64,000 nucleotides of DNA from Pseudoalteromonas flavipulchra NCIMB 2033 = ATCC BAA-314 (GTDB lineage: Bacteria; Pseudomonadota; Gammaproteobacteria; Enterobacterales; Alteromonadaceae): the NCBI GenBank assembly GCA_000814665.1, contig JWIH01000019.1:1-64000 (forward strand). The letters run 5' to 3'. The position numbers and the translations under genes are program-made. Below the pieces are notes generated by a model. The model did no database searches and was not told where the DNA came from. It worked only from the letters and a program-made list of their open reading frames with translations. Positions 22,861 to 32,208 of the stretch are shown here, one piece after another. The stretch's first letter is position 1. Each line of letters opens with the position of its first letter.

Positions 22861-24275
22861 TGTCAACAGCAAATGAAGTGAAAGAATTAGGCATTGAAAC
22901 CTACTTAGCGCGTCAGCAAGACAAGAGCTTGTTGCGCATGATGACCTGCGGCAGCGTAGATGACGGTAAATCAACGCTGATCGGCCGTTTGCTACACGAT
23001 AGCCATCAAATCTATGAAGACCAATTAGCTGCGCTACACAAAGACAATGAAAAAGTCGGCAATGCGGGTGAAGATCTAGATTTAGCGTTACTTGTTGATG
23101 GCTTACAGGCAGAGCGTGAGCAAGGCATTACCATTGATGTGGCTTACCGCTATTTCTCAACTGCGAAGCGTAAATTTATTATTGCCGATACACCAGGACA
23201 CGAGCAATACACACGTAATATGGTTACAGGTGCTTCGACCAGCGATTTGGCGATTATCCTTGTCGATGCCCGTTATGGTGTACAAGTTCAGACTAAACGC
23301 CATAGCTTTATCTGTGATTCACTGGGTATCAGACAGTTCGTTGTCGCGATAAACAAGATGGATATTGTTGACTTTGATGAGGCCGTATTTGAGCGCATAA
23401 AGGCCGACTACTTGAAGTTTGCTGAGCAACTGAATGTACAAGATATTCGCTTTGTGCCAATGTCAGCACTTAAAGGCGACAATGTTGTAAACCGCTCAGA
23501 AAAAACGCCTTATTATCAAGACAAACCATTGCTGGAACTGCTGGAAGATTCTCCAGCAGCAGAGCCTAATCATGATTTTGAAGCGCGCTTCCCGGTGCAA
23601 TATGTAGTGCGTCCTAACCTAGATTTTCGTGGTTTCCAAGGCACATTAACCTCTGGTAGCTTAAGCGTTGGCCAAGCGGTTAAAGTATTGCCATCAGGTA
23701 AGACTTCAACCATTAAAGAACTCGTGACTTTTGATGGCAATCTAACCCAAGTGGAAACCGGACAAGCATTCACTATCACCCTAGCAGATGAAGTCGATGT
23801 GAGTCGTGGCGATGTGATTGTGCCTGCAGAGTCGACTGCTCAGGTGACGAATCAGATCACTGCTAAGCTGGTATGGATGCACGAAACACCACTACAATTG
23901 GGTAAAAGTTATAACCTTAAATTGGGTAGCAAGAAAACCGCGGCAATCGTGAAAAATATCGAGCATACTATCGATGTGAATACACTTGAGCACGGTCAAG
24001 CCGATTCATTGTCATTAAATGAAATTGCTATCGTGACCATCGAGCTGACAGAAAATGTCGTTGCAGATGAGTATTTGAATAATCGTGAAACTGGCTCGTT
24101 TATCTTAATTGATCGCCTATCTAACCTAACCATAGGTGCGGGTATGGTGGAAACGGTTGAAGCGGCAACAGCAACGTCCTCAAGTCAGTTTAGTGAATTT
24201 GAGATTGAGTTTAATGCATTAGTTCGCAAGCACTTCCCTCATTGGCAAGCGCTTGATATTTCGAAGCTAAAATAA
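22860..24275 (+). CDS. cysN: Sulfate adenylyltransferase subunit 1 (GTPase)
   Basis: CysN is the EF-Tu-like GTPase that powers APS synthesis by CysD. It has 471 residues: P-loop GSVDDGKST near 32-40, DTPGHEQYTRNM and NKMD, followed by beta-barrel domains. There is no C-terminal APS kinase domain; that activity is supplied by the separate cysC three genes on. It is coupled to cysD by a TAATG overlap and is followed by a transporter gene 36 bp later. Confidence 0.97.
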   Translation: MSTANEVKELGIETYLARQQDKSLLRMMTCGSVDDGKSTLIGRLLHDSHQIYEDQLAALHKDNEKVGNAGEDLDLALLVDGLQAEREQGITIDVAYRYFSTAKRKFIIADTPGHEQYTRNMVTGASTSDLAIILVDARYGVQVQTKRHSFICDSLGIRQFVVAINKMDIVDFDEAVFERIKADYLKFAEQLNVQDIRFVPMSALKGDNVVNRSEKTPYYQDKPLLELLEDSPAAEPNHDFEARFPVQYVVRPNLDFRGFQGTLTSGSLSVGQAVKVLPSGKTSTIKELVTFDGNLTQVETGQAFTITLADEVDVSRGDVIVPAESTAQVTNQITAKLVWMHETPLQLGKSYNLKLGSKKTAAIVKNIEHTIDVNTLEHGQADSLSLNEIAIVTIELTENVVADEYLNNRETGSFILIDRLSNLTIGAGMVETVEAATATSSSQFSEFEIEFNALVRKHFPHWQALDISKLK

Positions 24276-24311
24276 TGCAATTTAGCCTGTTAGTCGAGGT
24301 ATGACGTCATT

Positions 24312-26033
24312 ATGGAACAAGTCATTTTAACAGGCATTATGCTAGCGTTAGTCGTGTGTCTTTTTGCCACACGCATTAACGCTGCATGGCTATTCACAGG
24401 CGCAATCGCCACCAGTTATTTGACTGGCCTTATCGATCTTGAATCGATGTTGGTGAATTATGCAAACCCGTCTTTAATCACGCTTGTGCTACTTATTCTA
24501 GTTTCTATTGCGATTGAAAAAACAACCTTAGTCAAAAAACTCGCCCACTCAATGGCGCAAGGTAGTCTCGCAAAAGCGGTAATTAAACTGGGTTTATCCA
24601 CTGCCTTTTTGTCTTCTTTTACCAATAACACGGCGGTGGTTGCTTCGCTGATCACCACCGTTAAAGAGAGCAAAACACATGCGCCTTCTAAGCTGCTATT
24701 ACCGCTTTCTTATACCGCTATTTTAGGTGGTACGTTAACGCTGATAGGTACTTCTACCAATCTTATTGTTAATGGCTTTGCCGTAGAAGCAGGGATGGCG
24801 CCGCTGGGCTTTTTTGACTTTACCTTAGTTGGTCTCGCCGTCCTGAGTGTTGGTTTATTGACCATCACGGTTATGCTCAAATATTTGCCCGACAACGGCA
24901 AAAATAATGATGAGGTCGTGCCGTTTTATTTAGAAGGGAAAGTTGAGCCAAGCTCCAAACTAGTCGGTCGCACGGTTGAAGAAAACGGCCTGCGCGACCT
25001 CAAAGACTTATTCCTTGCTGAAATCATTCGTGGTGAAAGACGGATCTGCGCCGTAACGCCACAACAAGAAATTCTTGCTGGTGATGTTCTGCTATTTGTG
25101 GGCGACATCAACTCAGTGCCACTGTTACAGCGTTTCGATGGATTAAAGATAGTCCATGATAAGCACGAGAAAGACGTTGAGCACTTAGTGGAAGTGGTCG
25201 TCAGTCAGTCTTCCCGTTTTCTTGGAAAAACCATTAAAGAGATCCGTTTTAGGGAGCAGTTTCATGCCGCTATTATTGCGATACGTCGTGGTCATGATCG
25301 CCTACAAGGTGGGATCGGTCAGGTCGAATTACAAGCGGGCGACTCTTTAATACTAGCACCAAGCAGCGATTTTTATGCACTCCCCAATCTCAAACGCGAA
25401 TTTGTGTATATCTCGGGCCTAGATTTACAAACACATCTATCTCGTAATAAGTCCAACACGGTACTTGCAAGTTTTGCGACAGTGGTTGGCCTTAGCATCT
25501 TTGGGGTTGTACCGTTGGTCAAAGGGTTAATTGTGTTACTCGCCGCCCTTGTGGTGCTCGGTACAATCAAAGTCCCTGAGATGAAACGTCGCTTTCCTAT
25601 TGAGCTTGTCGCTATTGTTGGCAGTGCGATAGGGCTGGCTAAGTTAATGATTGAAACCGGACTAGCGGCAGAGATTTCCTCGAGCTTATTGTGGTTGTTA
25701 GGGGATTTTGGTCCTTACGGCGCATTTATCGCCATTTTTGTGATGACTGTGATATTTACCGAGCTCATCACTAACAATGCCGCGGCAGCACTTTCATTCC
25801 CAGTGGCCTATGCGCTGGCAAGTGGTTTTGATGTAAATCCACTGCCATTTGTAATGGCGGTAGCCTTTGGCGCATCCGCGAGCTTTATCTCACCTTTTGG
25901 CTATCAAACTAACCTCATGGTGTATAGCGCAGGCAACTATCGAATTCGTGATTACGTCACCATGGGACTGCCCTTGTCATTGATTTATTCAGCGACGGTA
26001 CTGACTGTTATTCCATTTGTCTTTCCATTTTAA
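24312..26033 (+). CDS. SLC13/DASS-type transporter with RCK_C domains, probable sulfate permease
   Basis: A 573-residue inner-membrane carrier of the divalent-anion:sodium symporter (SLC13) type. Two groups of membrane helices (about 5-195 and 385-570) flank a soluble middle of about 210-365 with two TrkA-C (RCK_C)-like repeats ([14 protein letters not shown] and [16 protein letters not shown]). Each half carries the family's paired motif: [12 protein letters not shown] in the first and [14 protein letters not shown] in the second. It lies between cysN and cysC in a tightly packed sulfate operon, and no CysTWA ABC genes are in the window, so sulfate uptake is the likely job. Substrate is inferred from context. 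RCK_C domains suggest cytoplasmic ligand control. Confidence 0.88.
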   Translation: MEQVILTGIMLALVVCLFATRINAAWLFTGAIATSYLTGLIDLESMLVNYANPSLITLVLLILVSIAIEKTTLVKKLAHSMAQGSLAKAVIKLGLSTAFLSSFTNNTAVVASLITTVKESKTHAPSKLLLPLSYTAILGGTLTLIGTSTNLIVNGFAVEAGMAPLGFFDFTLVGLAVLSVGLLTITVMLKYLPDNGKNNDEVVPFYLEGKVEPSSKLVGRTVEENGLRDLKDLFLAEIIRGERRICAVTPQQEILAGDVLLFVGDINSVPLLQRFDGLKIVHDKHEKDVEHLVEVVVSQSSRFLGKTIKEIRFREQFHAAIIAIRRGHDRLQGGIGQVELQAGDSLILAPSSDFYALPNLKREFVYISGLDLQTHLSRNKSNTVLASFATVVGLSIFGVVPLVKGLIVLLAALVVLGTIKVPEMKRRFPIELVAIVGSAIGLAKLMIETGLAAEISSSLLWLLGDFGPYGAFIAIFVMTVIFTELITNNAAAALSFPVAYALASGFDVNPLPFVMAVAFGASASFISPFGYQTNLMVYSAGNYRIRDYVTMGLPLSLIYSATVLTVIPFVFPF

Positions 26034-26044
26034 TAGAGCAAAGT

Positions 26045-26641
26045 ATGGACAAAAATATTGTTTGGCATAACTATGCCGTAGATAAAACAAAACGTAGCGA
26101 GTTAAAAGGTCATAAGCCTTGCGTGCTGTGGTTTACAGGCTTTTCAGGCTCAGGTAAAAGCACCGTGGCCAATGCACTTGAGCATGCATTGCAAGCAAAA
26201 GGCATACATACCTACCTCCTTGATGGGGATAATGTCAGGCATGGACTGTGTAAAGACTTAGGGTTCAGTGATGAAGACCGCGTCGAAAACATTCGTCGAG
26301 TGGGTGAACTCAGCAAACTTATGGTCGATGCGGGACTAATGGTACTCACCGCATTTATCTCTCCTTTTCAAGCTGAACGAGACATGGTGCGTAACTTAGT
26401 CGCAAGCGGCGAGTTTATTGAAGTATATCTAGATACGCCGCTTGCAGTTTGCGAGCAACGAGACCCTAAAGGTTTGTATAAAAAAGCGCGCGCAGGAGAA
26501 ATAAAACATTTTACTGGCATAGATTCGGCGTATGAGCCCCCAATTAGCCCAGAAATATGTTTAAATACTTCCGAGCAGTCGCTGGAAGAATCTGTCCAGC
26601 AGCTAATACACTATCTACTGTCAAAAAATTTAATAGGGTAA
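26045..26641 (+). CDS. cysC: Adenylylsulfate kinase
   Basis: CysC phosphorylates APS to PAPS, the substrate of CysH. It has 198 residues: P-loop GFSGSGKST near 33-41, the APS-binding segment [22 protein letters not shown], the conserved [10 protein letters not shown], and [21 protein letters not shown]. It starts 11 bp after the transporter and is followed 3 bp later by cysQ. Confidence 0.97.
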   Translation: MDKNIVWHNYAVDKTKRSELKGHKPCVLWFTGFSGSGKSTVANALEHALQAKGIHTYLLDGDNVRHGLCKDLGFSDEDRVENIRRVGELSKLMVDAGLMVLTAFISPFQAERDMVRNLVASGEFIEVYLDTPLAVCEQRDPKGLYKKARAGEIKHFTGIDSAYEPPISPEICLNTSEQSLEESVQQLIHYLLSKNLIG

Positions 26642-26644
26642 GTC

Positions 26645-27415
26645 ATGAATCATACGGATCTGCTGGAAGAAGTATTAAATCTGAGTATTCGCGCTGGTGA
26701 AGCGATTATGGAGATTTATGCCAAGGACTTTAATGTTGAATATAAAGAAGATGAAAGTCCCGTCACTGAGGCAGATCTCGCTGCACATCAAATTATTGTT
26801 GCAGGCCTTAAAACCCTCACTCCCGAAATGCCGATATTAAGCGAGGAAAGCGCAGGAATAGATTGGCAAGAACGCCAACAATGGCAAGAATATTGGCTGG
26901 TTGACCCCATTGATGGCACCAAGGAATTCATCAAGAAAAATGGCGAATTTACGGTAAATATTGCACTTATTAATAACGGTGAACCCATTCTTGGTGTTGT
27001 TCATGCTCCAGCACTTAATGAAAGCTACCTTGCAGAAAAAAGTATTGGCGCGTTCAAGCAAACGGGTGAAGCTCGCATAGAGCTCAAAGTCACCACCAAG
27101 CCCAATCAAGGTTTAATCAAAGTAGTTGGCTCGCGCTCACATCCTTCACCAGATTTAGCCGAGTACCTTACCCGCTTCGAGCAAGTCGACATGGTACCTA
27201 AAGGCAGTTCACTTAAGTTATGCTTAGTGGCCGAAAGTAAAGCCGATGTTTACCCTCGCCTTGGCCCAACTTCAGAGTGGGATACCGGAGCAGGACACGC
27301 GGTGGCGAGTATCGCAGGGGCAAAGGTCAGCCAAGTGAATGGCGAGCCTCTGCGCTATAATCAAAAAGCCGAGTATCTTAACCCCTATTTTGTGGTTTCT
27401 AGGTTGGAAGACTAA
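26645..27415 (+). CDS. cysQ: 3'(2'),5'-bisphosphate nucleotidase CysQ
   Basis: CysQ removes the 3'-phosphate of PAP, the toxic by-product of PAPS reduction, and may also control PAPS level. It has 256 residues. The inositol-monophosphatase-family metal motifs are present: SPVTEADLAAH, LSEESAG, WLVDPIDGTKEFIKKNGEFT (the DPIDGT signature) and SEWDTGAGHAV. It is the last gene of the cysG-D-N-transporter-C-Q operon, 3 bp after cysC, and is followed by a bidirectional terminator. Confidence 0.96.
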   Translation: MNHTDLLEEVLNLSIRAGEAIMEIYAKDFNVEYKEDESPVTEADLAAHQIIVAGLKTLTPEMPILSEESAGIDWQERQQWQEYWLVDPIDGTKEFIKKNGEFTVNIALINNGEPILGVVHAPALNESYLAEKSIGAFKQTGEARIELKVTTKPNQGLIKVVGSRSHPSPDLAEYLTRFEQVDMVPKGSSLKLCLVAESKADVYPRLGPTSEWDTGAGHAVASIAGAKVSQVNGEPLRYNQKAEYLNPYFVVSRLED

Positions 27416-27437
27416 GCTAGAAGGTGGTAATACCGTA

Positions 27438-27467
27438 AAACCAGTCGAATTAACGTTCGACTGGTTT
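27438..27467. terminator. Bidirectional terminator cysQ / nat
   Basis: AAACCAGTCGAA-ttaacg-TTCGACTGGTTT is a 12-bp perfect stem with T/A flanks. It lies between the convergent cysQ and arylamine acetyltransferase genes, and the stop codon of the latter falls in the loop. Confidence 0.85.
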
Positions 27468-28280
27468 ATTTGCGGCGCGAGTTAGGACTTTATCGTATAC
27501 GCTTTTTAAAACTGCTCTTGGCGTTTCAAGCAAAAATGTCTCTTTTACTAACTGCTCTAGCTGAGCAAAGCTCTCCACTTTAGTTTCAGTAACACTGCCA
27601 TCGCATTCATGCCATTCGAAATAACTCTGATTACGCAGTAAATAACGGTGGCAATCTGTAATTCGAGAGACCACTAAGTTATTCACAAACGCCGCTTCAG
27701 GATGTTGATGGGAATAAAAGTGTGCCACTTCACAATCGGATTCGAACACTTCAGCAAGGTCGACATGATATAAAGTGAGCGGTGCTTCTCCTTCCTCTAA
27801 CAGAGTCACTTTAACTGTGTCTGCTGTTTTTTGTACCTGATAAGTCTGCCGGCCTTGGATAGTTAAGGCCTGATTGATGTTAATCGGTACACGAGGCGAC
27901 TTCACTCCAAATCCTACATCAACCATGTACTGCTCACCATCCAAATTAAGCAATGTCATCCGGTGAGAACGAGGATTGGAGGAGCTACCATTTAGCATTA
28001 CTCTCGCAAGAACCGGCCTTACTGTAAAACCAAGCTGTTGCAGCGCTAAAAATGCCACCTTGTTATGCTCAAAGCAGTAGCCACCTCGTTTGTTGGTCAC
28101 TAAACGGCTAAATAGTGGTAATGGGTCAAGCAACAGACGCTCACCATACATGGCATTAATACTTGAGAAGGCGTAGCGAGAAAGGTGTTTTTGTTGTAAC
28201 TCGGTGACCAGCTCAATCCCAGCAAAGTGCTGTAACGATAAGCTGCTAAGATATTGATTGATATTCGCTTCTAATTCCAT
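27450..28280 (-). CDS. Arylamine N-acetyltransferase
   Basis: Transfers acetyl from acetyl-CoA to arylamines, hydrazines and similar xenobiotics; some members act in secondary metabolism. It has 276 residues. The Cys-His-Asp triad is visible: Cys in KRGGYCFEHN near 68, His in SHRMTLL and Asp in MVDVGFGVKSP. The ATG has AGGAG at good spacing. The gene is monocistronic. Its promoter has a 19-bp spacer filled by a dyad, the layout of promoters activated by MerR-family regulators, which suggests induction by a redox or chemical signal. Confidence 0.93.
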   Translation of the reverse strand: MELEANINQYLSSLSLQHFAGIELVTELQQKHLSRYAFSSINAMYGERLLLDPLPLFSRLVTNKRGGYCFEHNKVAFLALQQLGFTVRPVLARVMLNGSSSNPRSHRMTLLNLDGEQYMVDVGFGVKSPRVPININQALTIQGRQTYQVQKTADTVKVTLLEEGEAPLTLYHVDLAEVFESDCEVAHFYSHQHPEAAFVNNLVVSRITDCHRYLLRNQSYFEWHECDGSVTETKVESFAQLEQLVKETFLLETPRAVLKSVYDKVLTRAANKPVER

Positions 28281-28306
28281 GACTGACTCCTAAAGTTGAT
28301 GGAGGC

Positions 28307-28337
28307 AGGTTAAAACCTCAACCCATGTTAAGGTCAA
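28307..28337 (-). promoter_or_regulatory. MerR-family-type promoter of the N-acetyltransferase gene
   Basis: On the minus strand TTGACC (28332-28337), a 19-bp spacer and TAACCT (28307-28312). The spacer and -35 hold the dyad ACCTTAAC-atgg-GTTGAGGT (28315-28334), 8-bp arms with one mismatch. Overlong 19-20 bp spacers occupied by a dyad are characteristic of MerR-family targets, which the regulator untwists. The sequence resembles SoxR boxes (CCTCAAGTTAACTTGAGG) at 12 of 18 positions. The regulator gene is not in this window. Confidence 0.65.
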
Positions 28338-28413
28338 TAGGTATTTTCACTTTTTCAGCCATTATTTCTATCACCTAATGAGATGTCACTTTGTTATCCA
28401 AACCTCAGGTTAA

Positions 28414-31155
28414 CTAGGCAAATAACTGATGCACTTTTTTGTTCGGCAAAGCGAGGCGTTTAGCTTCTGCCACAACCAGTGGCTTCGACATAAAATAGCC
28501 TTGCGTTTGATGACAATAAAGCCTTGATAACGTATCAAGCTGCGCTGCCGTTTCAATACCCTCGGCTGTCACGACAAGGTTAAAGCTGTGCGCAATCGCA
28601 CAAATCGCTTCAATGAGTTGCGTCGCCTTACCGCCCAGCTCAATGCCGGACATAAAAGCCCTATCTATTTTAATGCCATCCACGGGAAGATGATTGAGCC
28701 GGGCAAGGCTGCTATAACCTGTGCCAAAGTCATCAATATAGATGCCGAATCCCGCTTGATGAAGTTGTTCCAGCGGCCCTATAAGCATGTTTTCCTCTGC
28801 CATCATGGCGGATTCTGTCAACTCAAGCTTAATTTGTTTCATCGCAACATTTTCATCCTCACAGCGAGACACTAACCAATTGATAAATTCCTGCGACTGG
28901 AGTTGCAACGGAGAAACATTAACAGCAACAAAAAGGGTGCTGTCTCCTACGGCATTGATAAAATTGAGCGCCTGATCAAATACCCAGCGACCAAGCTCTG
29001 AAATCTTCGCGCATTGTTCTGCGATGGGAATAAATTCCGCAGGACTTACTTCTCCGAGCGTTGGGCTATTCCAGCGTAGTAGCGCTTCGAACCCTTTTAA
29101 ATTCTGCCCTTTTTGACAATAAACGGGCTGCAAATTCAGGCTTAGTTCGCGAGACATGACTATTGCCTGTAGCGCTTGCTCAATCTGGATCTTTCGACCT
29201 GCTTCGCAAGCGATTGCATTAGTGAATATGTGATAAGTGTTCTTGCCTCGCTTCTTTGCCTCATACATTGCAATATCGGCATCATGTAGTAGCTTCTCTG
29301 CATCGCAATGTAGACACGGAACGGTAAAGTGACGTACGCCAACGCTTCCACTTACACAGTGGCTGTTACCCTGATACAGAAATGGCGCTCGGATCCGCGC
29401 AAGAATATCTTCAAGCACTCCCTCAATTGGTTCATGTAGATGCTCATCGTAAATAAGGACGGCGAATTCATCACCGCCAAGCCGGGCAATATCTGCATAG
29501 CTACTAAGCAGCATACGCATTCTTGTTGCAAATTCGATAAGTAGCTTATCGCCGGCTTGATGGCCTAAGGTATCGTTTATTAGCTTAAAGCGGTCTAAGT
29601 CAATATATAGCAAAGTAAACTTGGCGCGTTTTCGCTCACGGAGCTTATCAACCAAAGACACGAAGCTCTGACGATTTAGCAGATCGGTCAAGCTGTCATG
29701 TTGCGCTTTATATCGCAATTGTTCTTGGAACAGTTTAGCCTGAGTAATGTCCGTCACTCTCCCCTCATACAGGCAACTATCCGGTTGATGCAGCCAATGC
29801 CCAGAATGTCTAAGCCAGATATGCTCTCCCGATTCTGCTTTTGCTAACCACTCCATTTCTTGGTGAGCTTGCTTAGTGGCAACAATCTGGTTCCACTGCT
29901 CATGACACTCAGAGTCTTGCATAAGTGCACTAAAGTCTGTGTTTGGCGAAGGAATACGCCCACCAAAAAGTAACGCATTGAAAGCGGGGTTGGAGTCAAT
30001 AATGTAGCCCCGGCGGTCTAGTACAAATAAGCCTTCATGGCTATTAACGAATAAACTTTTATATTTACGCTCTGCAGCGACCTGTTGCTGCAAAGCCCCT
30101 AACCGTTTATTAGATTCGACTTGTAACCTGTGCTTAGACACCTCTAGGCTTTTAGTTCTTTCAACAACTAAATTATTGACGGTGTCATTGCGATTTTTCA
30201 GTTGTCTTAGCTGGAGCCACACCAATAAAATACAGGCGGCCAGAATACCTAAAAAGAGTACAATCAGTACGCTATGGTTATTTAACCAACTTGGATGTAA
30301 ACACGCCTCATCATACAACTGCATGGTAATGGGCAAACCATAAAAATTAATGGTGTGCACCGCACTTGGCGTTAAATTATGAAGGTCGAAGCGCTTCTGC
30401 CAATCGGAGCTATAAATAATTTCTTTTTTTGAAGAGACCAATAAGTGTTGCTTACGCTGCTGATATAATTGGCCAAATAATGAATCCAATAAAAAAGGTA
30501 ACTCAAAACTTAATCCCAGTAGCGTTTTAAACTCTCCAAAACGCGGTTGCTCAATCAATACACTGAGTTTTTGCCTATTTGGCCAGACATAGGTCGTTAA
30601 GTCATTCTCATCCCGCTCTGCAAAAATATCTCTCTCAAGCACCTCCGCCTGCCCGACGGTCTGACCAACTTCAGACACAGGTGCAGCACGGGTAACCACC
30701 AACCATTGGTTAGCCTGTTTATCTAGATTGCCTCTAATTTTAAAGTCAAAATACCCTCTTTCTCGCTGCACTTTCTCTAATATGGAGAATTGATCAGGTG
30801 AAACCACTGCGTATGTTTCCATACTCAACCCTAAATTCGCCGTGGTAAGCTGTGATTGCGCTATCTCATAAAAGTCTGCATCTTGATGGGTGTTGAGGTA
30901 AGCGTCTATCGAATACAGTAGGTGAGCAACGTGTTGCAACTTACTATCCAGTAAGTATTCTAATCGTGTCAACTCCTGCGCACTTTTGCTTTCTGATTGG
31001 TTTTGGTAGTAAACATTCGCTATCAAGCCAACATATATCAAACAGGCGAACAGCAAGATGAACCCCAGCACAGGAAGCCTTCGCTTAAAAACCTGCTGAG
31101 CGCTATGGAGAATGGCATTTGTAAAAACGCGTCGTTTAAGTCTGGACATCTTCAT
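28414..31155 (-). CDS. Membrane sensor GGDEF/EAL cyclic-di-GMP protein
   Basis: A 913-residue protein predicted to make or break cyclic-di-GMP. Order: membrane helix (~28-50); periplasmic domain (~51-290), possibly CHASE-type; second helix (~293-315); coiled linker; PAS (~365-475); GGDEF (~485-645); EAL (~655-905). The GGDEF active site is intact (ARLGGDEFAVL at 557-567), and there is no RxxD inhibitory site at the usual upstream position. EAL catalytic motifs also look intact (FEALLRW at 689-695; DDFGTGYSSLARL). Either or both activities are possible. It is divergent from a periplasmic binding protein with only 45 bp between starts. The ribosome site is weak, and the start could be the third codon (Met at 31149). 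Confidence 0.9.
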   Translation of the reverse strand: MKMSRLKRRVFTNAILHSAQQVFKRRLPVLGFILLFACLIYVGLIANVYYQNQSESKSAQELTRLEYLLDSKLQHVAHLLYSIDAYLNTHQDADFYEIAQSQLTTANLGLSMETYAVVSPDQFSILEKVQRERGYFDFKIRGNLDKQANQWLVVTRAAPVSEVGQTVGQAEVLERDIFAERDENDLTTYVWPNRQKLSVLIEQPRFGEFKTLLGLSFELPFLLDSLFGQLYQQRKQHLLVSSKKEIIYSSDWQKRFDLHNLTPSAVHTINFYGLPITMQLYDEACLHPSWLNNHSVLIVLFLGILAACILLVWLQLRQLKNRNDTVNNLVVERTKSLEVSKHRLQVESNKRLGALQQQVAAERKYKSLFVNSHEGLFVLDRRGYIIDSNPAFNALLFGGRIPSPNTDFSALMQDSECHEQWNQIVATKQAHQEMEWLAKAESGEHIWLRHSGHWLHQPDSCLYEGRVTDITQAKLFQEQLRYKAQHDSLTDLLNRQSFVSLVDKLRERKRAKFTLLYIDLDRFKLINDTLGHQAGDKLLIEFATRMRMLLSSYADIARLGGDEFAVLIYDEHLHEPIEGVLEDILARIRAPFLYQGNSHCVSGSVGVRHFTVPCLHCDAEKLLHDADIAMYEAKKRGKNTYHIFTNAIACEAGRKIQIEQALQAIVMSRELSLNLQPVYCQKGQNLKGFEALLRWNSPTLGEVSPAEFIPIAEQCAKISELGRWVFDQALNFINAVGDSTLFVAVNVSPLQLQSQEFINWLVSRCEDENVAMKQIKLELTESAMMAEENMLIGPLEQLHQAGFGIYIDDFGTGYSSLARLNHLPVDGIKIDRAFMSGIELGGKATQLIEAICAIAHSFNLVVTAEGIETAAQLDTLSRLYCHQTQGYFMSKPLVVAEAKRLALPNKKVHQLFA

Positions 31156-31180
31156 CGAACATTGTATGCTACACCCATTC

Positions 31181-31199
31181 GATAATAATTCTTATTTGC
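31181..31199 (+). promoter_or_regulatory. Candidate Fur box before the binding-protein gene
   Basis: GATAATAATTCTTATTTGC matches the 19-bp Fur consensus GATAATGATAATCATTATC at 13 positions and ends one base before the ATG at 31201. It lies in the 45-bp gap shared with the GGDEF/EAL gene and could control both. It was found by eye in AT-rich DNA, so chance is possible. Confidence 0.4.
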
Positions 31200-31200
31200 A

Positions 31201-32208
31201 ATGAATAAAAGTAAACTTTTCCTTTTTTTGCTCTTTTGGGTACATTTTGGTCAAGCGGTTGCAACGCAGCCCCACACCTCACAAGTAAACGTCTATTCAT
31301 TTAGAAAATATGAATTAATTCAACCTGTCCTCCAGGCATTTGAAAAAGAGACTGGGATCACCGTAAACCTAGTAAATGGTAAATCAGCACAACTGCTTGA
31401 GCGCCTCAAAAGCGATGGCGCCGACTCAAAGGCCGATGTGTTGCTCACCTCCGATCTAATTCAGTTGCATGATTACAAAACACTACTGCGTCCTATCGAC
31501 AAGATCACAAATTGGCAAGCAGTAAATCATGAACTCAAGGATGATGATAAGCGGTGGATCAGTGTTTCGATAAGGACACGCGCATTATTCCGTAAAAAAG
31601 GCGTTTCTACGCCCTTGCCCGAGCACTTTTCGGATTTAGATAAAGCGCTTTACCAGGGTAAGTTTTGCATTCGACAGTGGTCTCATAGTTATAACTTGAC
31701 GTTAGCATCGAGCCTCTATGCTTCTTCGAATAGCAATGACTCCTCATGGCTCAACCACGCTAATACGCTATTAGCAAAACGCCCTGTAGGAGGAGATAGA
31801 GATCAACTACGAGCGCTTGCACAAGGTCAATGTGAATTTGCGCTGGCGAATCACTATTATTGGAGCATGATGCAACACTCCGAAAATAAGCGCGATAAGG
31901 CACTTGCCGAACAGCTAGAGATCCATTTCCTGAAAATGCACTCGGGAAAAACGCCTATTTCTACCACCACAGTTGCGATAGCAAAGCACTCACCCAATGC
32001 ACACAATGCTGAGTTATTTATTGATTTCTTGCTGAAACCAAGCACTCAGTCCATGTATGCTAATTTGCTTCATGAATACCCTGTGATTCAGAGCTCGCAA
32101 ACGGCTCCAGCTCCGTTTGTCCCCGCCACGAAACAGGTGAAGCTCGGCCTGCAACAAGTATCACGAGCCCAGCAAGTTATTAATTCACTCAGCAAAGATC
32201 ACTTGTAA
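31201..32208 (+). CDS. Periplasmic iron(III)-type ABC substrate-binding protein (orphan)
   Basis: A 335-residue exported protein of the FbpA/FutA ferric-binding family. A signal peptide (MNKSKLFLFLLFWVHFGQAVA) ends near residue 21. Family blocks are VNVYSFRKYELIQPVLQAFE, the lobe hinge VGGDRDQLRALAQGQCEFAL and NHYYW, whose adjacent tyrosines bind iron in relatives. No permease or ATPase gene is nearby, so it must work with a distant transporter or serve as a sensor ligand-binding partner, perhaps for the divergent GGDEF/EAL protein. It overlaps the next, convergent gene by 24 bp. Confidence 0.88.
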   Translation: MNKSKLFLFLLFWVHFGQAVATQPHTSQVNVYSFRKYELIQPVLQAFEKETGITVNLVNGKSAQLLERLKSDGADSKADVLLTSDLIQLHDYKTLLRPIDKITNWQAVNHELKDDDKRWISVSIRTRALFRKKGVSTPLPEHFSDLDKALYQGKFCIRQWSHSYNLTLASSLYASSNSNDSSWLNHANTLLAKRPVGGDRDQLRALAQGQCEFALANHYYWSMMQHSENKRDKALAEQLEIHFLKMHSGKTPISTTTVAIAKHSPNAHNAELFIDFLLKPSTQSMYANLLHEYPVIQSSQTAPAPFVPATKQVKLGLQQVSRAQQVINSLSKDHL

